Below, in pieces: positions 4,749 through 8,556 of a stretch of 8,556 bases of DNA. Below the pieces are notes generated by a model, which was given only the letters and a program-made list of their open reading frames with translations, was not told where the DNA came from and ran no database searches. The stretch comes from DASYDU01 sp036499445. GTDB lineage: Bacteria; Planctomycetota; Planctomycetia; Pirellulales; Lacipirellulaceae. Where the stretch lies: positions 1 through 8,556 of the forward strand of contig DASYDU010000051.1 of NCBI GenBank assembly GCA_036499445.1, in the 5' to 3' direction. Each line of letters starts with the position of its first letter. The first letter of the stretch is position 1. Position numbers and translations under genes: made by a program.

Positions 4749-7370
4749 CTACTGCTGAGATGGTCGAGCAAGCGTTACGGTTCTGCTACTGCGGCCGCGC
4801 GAATCAAATGCGCGCAACCGGACATCTAGATCCGACCGGAAGGGCTGCTGGAAATGTGCGGAGTCGGCCGAGGGCTCGGTGCCGTCGGTTGTATAGCGGA
4901 TTTCCAGGCCGGGATATTCGATGTTTGCCGACACTCGGCCATCGCGGAGAACCGCACCGGGCGGTGGAATTCGATAGTCGACGCCGCCGGCTAAATCGTC
5001 GAGTCGCACCAGCTCGCGCTGGCCGAGACAGTTTGCAAAGCGGTTCCAATCGCTCCCGCGCTCTTGGACGCGAGCCACGGGGTCGTCGATCGTGGTCCAG
5101 GTGGGCGCCGCGGCCCAAGCTCGTTCGGCCAGGGCGATCGTCCGCGGAAACGCCATGTACTCGAGCCGCTGCGGATCGCGAAGGTTTTCGCCCCACAGCT
5201 CACCCTGGATGCCGAGAATATGTTTCCGTCCATCGTCGGTGAGTCGAACGCGATTCTTAAATTGATCGGGCGAAAATGGATGGCCCATTGAATCGCCGCC
5301 CATGATCTGGAACACGTCGAGCGGATTGAATTCGAAAGGTTCTTTGGTGCCGACGAATGCAGCCCAGTAGTAGCCGGGTTCTTCGGGGTCTTTTCCTTGC
5401 GCCAGATCAAAATACAAATTAGTGGCATTCGCGAGGACGACATCATAACCGGCGTTGGCCAGTCGATACGCGGCGTCTTCGCGACCCCAGCCCCAAACGT
5501 TATTCCAGACATAGACGATTGGTTTGGCGTCCGTCGAGTTGGCCCGTTTTTCCGCAATCGTGGGACCGCCCTTGGCACCGAACAGCAGGCAGTCTTCCCA
5601 GCAGGCCGGTCGCAGCCCGTGCTTCTCAACGACCTCGCACGCTCGATCGAGAAAATGGAGCTGCAACTGCTGGCCACGTGTTAGACCCGACGCGGAATCT
5701 GTCGCAATTCTTTCGCACGCCGGCGACGCCAACCAGGCGCCCTCGGGCACTTCATCGCCGCCAAGATGAATCGTGCTAAGTGGCACACCCGCGCGGCGAT
5801 ATATATCGACCAACTCGTCGATCACCACATCCAGAAACCGGTACGTTGATTCGCGGCCAACGTCCAGCACATTGCCACGCCACATCTGCACCGATTCATA
5901 GATGGACTTGTCGCCCGGATCGGTGAGCAGGAACTCATCCGCTGCGGCGGTCTGGCCTTTGTCGATCAATCGGCGAGCACGCGCGGCCATCGCAATGACG
6001 GCAGCCCGCGAGTGGCCTGGAACATCTAGCTCCGGGATCACTTGAATGTGTCGCTCTTGGGCATATTTCAGGACCTCGATGAAATCGTCTTGCGAGTAGA
6101 AGCCGGTTCCGCCCGATCCCGTTGCTTCGGCGCGAGGGCCGGACCCCAAGGACGGAATCAAGCGATCGGATTCGTCGGTCGTGTGTCCGCGGCGGCTGCC
6201 GATAGCGGTGAGCTCGGGTAGGGCTTTGATTTCGACGCGCCAGCCCTCATCATCCGACAGATGCCAGTGAAACCGGTTGAGCTTATAAAACGCCATCAAG
6301 TCGAGAAGCTTCTCGACCGTTTGCTTCGATTGGAAGTTGCGGGCCACGTCTAGCATCAGACCCCGATAGTGGAACCGTGGGGCGTCTTCAATCTCAACGG
6401 CATCCATTGCGAGATCTTTCATCGGTTGATGATAGGCGGCGAGCGGCGCCAGCGCACGCAGGGTTTGTATGCCGTCAAGCACTCCGGCCGCGGTGTTGCC
6501 CACTATTTCGATGCCCGCGTCTGGATGGACTATCAGTGCGTATGCCTCGTCATCAGTCGGCTGCACTGCGTCGCCTGTGGCTGGCGGACTCAGTCGTAAG
6601 CGGATGACGTTGGGACTGGTCGCTGCCTGTTTTGCGACGCTCATGGGTGCACCAAGCAATGTCCGCAGAGATTGCGCAAGAAACCGGGCCTCATTGTCAA
6701 GCGCAGTTTCAGCGACAACCGTCGTCGCGGCGTTGATAAACATCTGACCGGCGAGCGGCGTTGTGCGGAGCGGCGTCGGAACGACTTTCGGCACATCCGC
6801 GGCCGACAGCAACGTGAGCGATTCGTTCTCGGCAAATCGAGAGGCGGCAGTGGCAACGGGTAGTTGGTCGCCGGCTCCGCGTACGATTAATTTGGCATCC
6901 GGAAATGGTGCGATTCGCACCGGCACGTTGGTCGGCGAGTCTTCGGGGCCGGAATCATTCGCGACGACGAGATAGAATCCGCTCGGCGCATCGCTCCCGT
7001 TGAGGGCCCACGGCGTTCCGGTCGACCGCATCGTGCATTCTTCGCCGGCCGCGATTGGCGGCGAGGCATCCTTGGTCCGCAATCGATAGAAATCGCCGTT
7101 GATGTGTTGAAGCACGAACGGCTCGGCCACGCCTTCCGGCAGCAGTTTGCGTGATGAGTTGAAGTAGAGCGACCACTTCCCCGGCAACAGCGGGCTCTGC
7201 CCATCGTTACGCACACTGAGCTCGGCGACGAATTGGTTATCGGGTCGATTCTCGATCAGCCGCCAGACGAGTGAAACCGGTGGAATCGTCTGCGGTGCCG
7301 CTTGGGAAGCCGTGGCCACCGCCGTTAGCACCACTAGCGCGCATCCCAGAAGATAAAAGAACCAACGCAT
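4749..7370 (-). CDS. Secreted family-20 beta-N-acetylhexosaminidase (chitobiase-like)
   Basis: Predicted 873-residue exo-hydrolase removing terminal GlcNAc/GalNAc from chitooligosaccharides or glycans outside the cytoplasm. Residues 1-24 are a Sec signal peptide (FFYLLGCALVVLTAVATASQA). Residues about 32-155 resemble the chitobiase N-terminal carbohydrate-binding domain (VxNDG, WSLYF, GDFYRL). About 195-325 is the GH20 N-terminal alpha/beta domain. The catalytic barrel runs about 332-755: RGLMLDVARNF with substrate Arg336, HWHLSDDEGWRVEI, ELDVPGHSRAA, and HLGGDE (535-540) whose Asp539-Glu540 is the stabiliser/acid pair of substrate-assisted catalysis. Trp726 in GELWGE and Tyr653/Asp655 in NLYFD fit the active-site wall. 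About 797-870 is the chitobiase C-terminal domain (IRYTTDGTEPS). Domain order and size match Serratia chitobiase. The start is three bases after the regulator's stop, so translation is probably coupled; no strong Shine-Dalgarno is visible. No lipobox or PEP-CTERM anchor is seen, so the enzyme is likely periplasmic or released. Confidence 0.95.
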   Translation of the reverse strand: MRWFFYLLGCALVVLTAVATASQAAPQTIPPVSLVWRLIENRPDNQFVAELSVRNDGQSPLLPGKWSLYFNSSRKLLPEGVAEPFVLQHINGDFYRLRTKDASPPIAAGEECTMRSTGTPWALNGSDAPSGFYLVVANDSGPEDSPTNVPVRIAPFPDAKLIVRGAGDQLPVATAASRFAENESLTLLSAADVPKVVPTPLRTTPLAGQMFINAATTVVAETALDNEARFLAQSLRTLLGAPMSVAKQAATSPNVIRLRLSPPATGDAVQPTDDEAYALIVHPDAGIEIVGNTAAGVLDGIQTLRALAPLAAYHQPMKDLAMDAVEIEDAPRFHYRGLMLDVARNFQSKQTVEKLLDLMAFYKLNRFHWHLSDDEGWRVEIKALPELTAIGSRRGHTTDESDRLIPSLGSGPRAEATGSGGTGFYSQDDFIEVLKYAQERHIQVIPELDVPGHSRAAVIAMAARARRLIDKGQTAAADEFLLTDPGDKSIYESVQMWRGNVLDVGRESTYRFLDVVIDELVDIYRRAGVPLSTIHLGGDEVPEGAWLASPACERIATDSASGLTRGQQLQLHFLDRACEVVEKHGLRPACWEDCLLFGAKGGPTIAEKRANSTDAKPIVYVWNNVWGWGREDAAYRLANAGYDVVLANATNLYFDLAQGKDPEEPGYYWAAFVGTKEPFEFNPLDVFQIMGGDSMGHPFSPDQFKNRVRLTDDGRKHILGIQGELWGENLRDPQRLEYMAFPRTIALAERAWAAAPTWTTIDDPVARVQERGSDWNRFANCLGQRELVRLDDLAGGVDYRIPPPGAVLRDGRVSANIEYPGLEIRYTTDGTEPSADSAHFQQPFRSDLDVRLRAFDSRGRSSRTVTLARPSQQ

Positions 7371-7373
7371 GCG

Positions 7374-8555
7374 CTAGCTCACGGAGCGTCGCGACACGCT
7401 GAACGTGATGCCGCTCAAAGTGTCGTGCAGTTCGTGGACCCGCGCCGAAGTGACGGCACTGATTGCAGTCGCGATCGCACCCAACAGATGGCTTCCGCTG
7501 GTGGACAGGAACTGGCAGTCTTCAAATGCCGGCTCGAGCGTCATCTCGCGGGCCTTGTCGACCAGGTGATCGCGGAGCCAGGGTAATGCTTCGAACAGTC
7601 GGCCATTGACAAATACGCCCTGCGGATCGTAAAGATTCACGACGTGCGCGAGCGCGATCGCTAAATATTTACAAAGCCGATTCAACTCCGACCGCACCAA
7701 TTTGTCGCCTTCAAGCGCGAGCGACATGACTTCCTCAAATTTGACACGCCGCCCCAATCCGTCAGACACGCGCTCGATCAGCGCCCATTCGCTGGCCACA
7801 GTTTCCAGACAGCCGCGACGACCGCACCGGCATTTGCTGCCGTTGATCATGACCGGGATGTGGCCCATCTCGCCAGCAAAGCCGCTGTGACCGGTGAGAA
7901 ACACGTTGTTGACCATGGCGCCCATGCCAATGCCGGTCGACATGTCGAGCACGACAAAGCTATCGAGGTTGCTGGCCTCTCCGTAGACGTATTCGGCTAG
8001 GCAGAGCGCGTGGGCATCGTGCACCAATGCGCATTCGGCCTTGAGCCGCCGGCTCAAATCCTTGCCGAGCCGCTTGCCATCAAGAAACGGCAGATTTGCC
8101 GCCAGACGGATTTCCTGCTGACGGTAGTCAACCAGTCCCACTACGCTGATACCGATGCACAGGATCGGAGTATCTTCGGTATCGAGCGCCTCGACGCGTT
8201 TGGCGATGGCCTCCAATAGGCCTTCGTAACTGCGAGGCGTCGCAAACGTATGCTGCGTGCCCTCGCGAATTACGCCGTCGAAGCCGGCGGACGCAACCTC
8301 ACACGATTGCACGTCGACCGTCAATCCGATCACCTGCGACTTTTCCTTAGAGAGCCGCAAACGTTTGGCAGGCCGGCCGGGGCCGGTCATCACGTCGTCA
8401 AATTCTTCGAGGAGCCGAGCCTCGACGAGTGAACCGACCGCCTTGGCAACCGTCGGAAACGTGACGCCCATTTGCTGCGAAAGTTCGCCGCGAGTCGACG
8501 GACCATGCTGTCGAATCGCCCGCAATACGAGCGCTTCGTTGATGCGGCTGAGCAA
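7374..8555 (-). CDS. ROK-family transcriptional regulator (NagC/XylR-like), 5' end outside window
   Basis: 393 visible residues. Residues 1-60 are a winged helix-turn-helix (INEALVLRAIRQHGPSTRGEL, with recognition helix near VTFPTVAKAVGSLVEARLL), followed by the GPGRPAKRLRL wing/linker typical of ROK repressors. The ROK sugar-binding domain follows: GISVVGLVD (135-143), VHDAHALCLAEY with Asp180 at the kinase base position, STGIGMGA, GEMGH (228-232) and an intact zinc motif CRCGRRGCLE (242-251). The first-lobe DxGGT ATP loop of kinases is absent (TVDVQSCEV instead), so it should bind sugar or sugar phosphate but not act as a kinase. The frame is open to the edge with only a TTG at 8555; related proteins usually have several to about 20 more N-terminal residues, so the true start is probably outside. 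It is followed after three bases by the GH20 gene and probably represses this set until an amino sugar binds. The ligand is inferred from that neighbour. Confidence 0.9.
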   Translation of the reverse strand: MLSRINEALVLRAIRQHGPSTRGELSQQMGVTFPTVAKAVGSLVEARLLEEFDDVMTGPGRPAKRLRLSKEKSQVIGLTVDVQSCEVASAGFDGVIREGTQHTFATPRSYEGLLEAIAKRVEALDTEDTPILCIGISVVGLVDYRQQEIRLAANLPFLDGKRLGKDLSRRLKAECALVHDAHALCLAEYVYGEASNLDSFVVLDMSTGIGMGAMVNNVFLTGHSGFAGEMGHIPVMINGSKCRCGRRGCLETVASEWALIERVSDGLGRRVKFEEVMSLALEGDKLVRSELNRLCKYLAIALAHVVNLYDPQGVFVNGRLFEALPWLRDHLVDKAREMTLEPAFEDCQFLSTSGSHLLGAIATAISAVTSARVHELHDTLSGITFSVSRRSVS

Positions 8556-8556
8556 T

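Noticed and set aside
7341..7370. LLGC near the GH20 N-terminus as a lipoprotein lipobox
   Set aside because: The cysteine is residue 10 and the hydrophobic core continues after it, so there is no room for a proper h-region before cleavage. A Sec signal peptide cut near residue 24 fits better.

Overview
The window looks like chromosomal DNA from a planctomycete, most likely of the Pirellulales type. The GC content is high. The clearest sign is a pair of secreted proteins that combine a beta-helical repeat region, a planctomycete-style dockerin segment (D-Y/F-NGNGIVDAADYTVWRD) and a C-terminal PEP-CTERM-like sorting signal. This assignment is inferred from protein architecture; no rRNA or other phylogenetic marker is present.

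Layout: (1) Bases 1-216 hold the probable 5' part of an unidentified minus-strand gene that runs off the left edge. (2) A roughly 310-base region without a recognised gene follows. (3) Two plus-strand paralogues lie in tandem (540-1553 and 1559-3502). They are separated by five bases and each has a strong Shine-Dalgarno sequence. Both are predicted to be exported by Sec and handled by an exosortase-type system. The second carries a regular 50-residue repeat array of the T5SS/PEP-CTERM-associated type. (4) Converging on them from the right is a minus-strand set of three genes, in transcription order: a ROK-family transcriptional regulator (8555 to 7374, 5' end outside the window), a secreted family-20 beta-N-acetylhexosaminidase of chitobiase size and domain order (7370 to 4749), and a ROK-family sugar kinase (4613 to 3579).

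The minus-strand genes read as a small amino-sugar scavenging unit. The GH20 enzyme would release GlcNAc (or GalNAc) from chitooligosaccharides or glycans outside the cytoplasm, the ROK kinase would phosphorylate the imported sugar, and the ROK regulator would sense the sugar and control the set. Regulator and hydrolase are only three bases apart, so they are very probably co-transcribed. The kinase follows after a 135-base gap that contains a weak promoter candidate and short repeated motifs. No transporter, GlcNAc-6-P deacetylase or deaminase lies in the window.

The most unusual points are: the kinase has lost the cysteines of the ROK zinc motif while the neighbouring regulator keeps them; the second PEP-CTERM protein has an alternating A-B-A-B repeat order with no length variation; the first PEP-CTERM protein lacks about 100 residues present in its neighbour and has an abnormal C-terminal tail that suggests a frameshift; and the second has a VSEP instead of VPEP motif and a dockerin with one calcium loop. 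None of this proves a new system. I found no CRISPR, transposon, tRNA or phage features.
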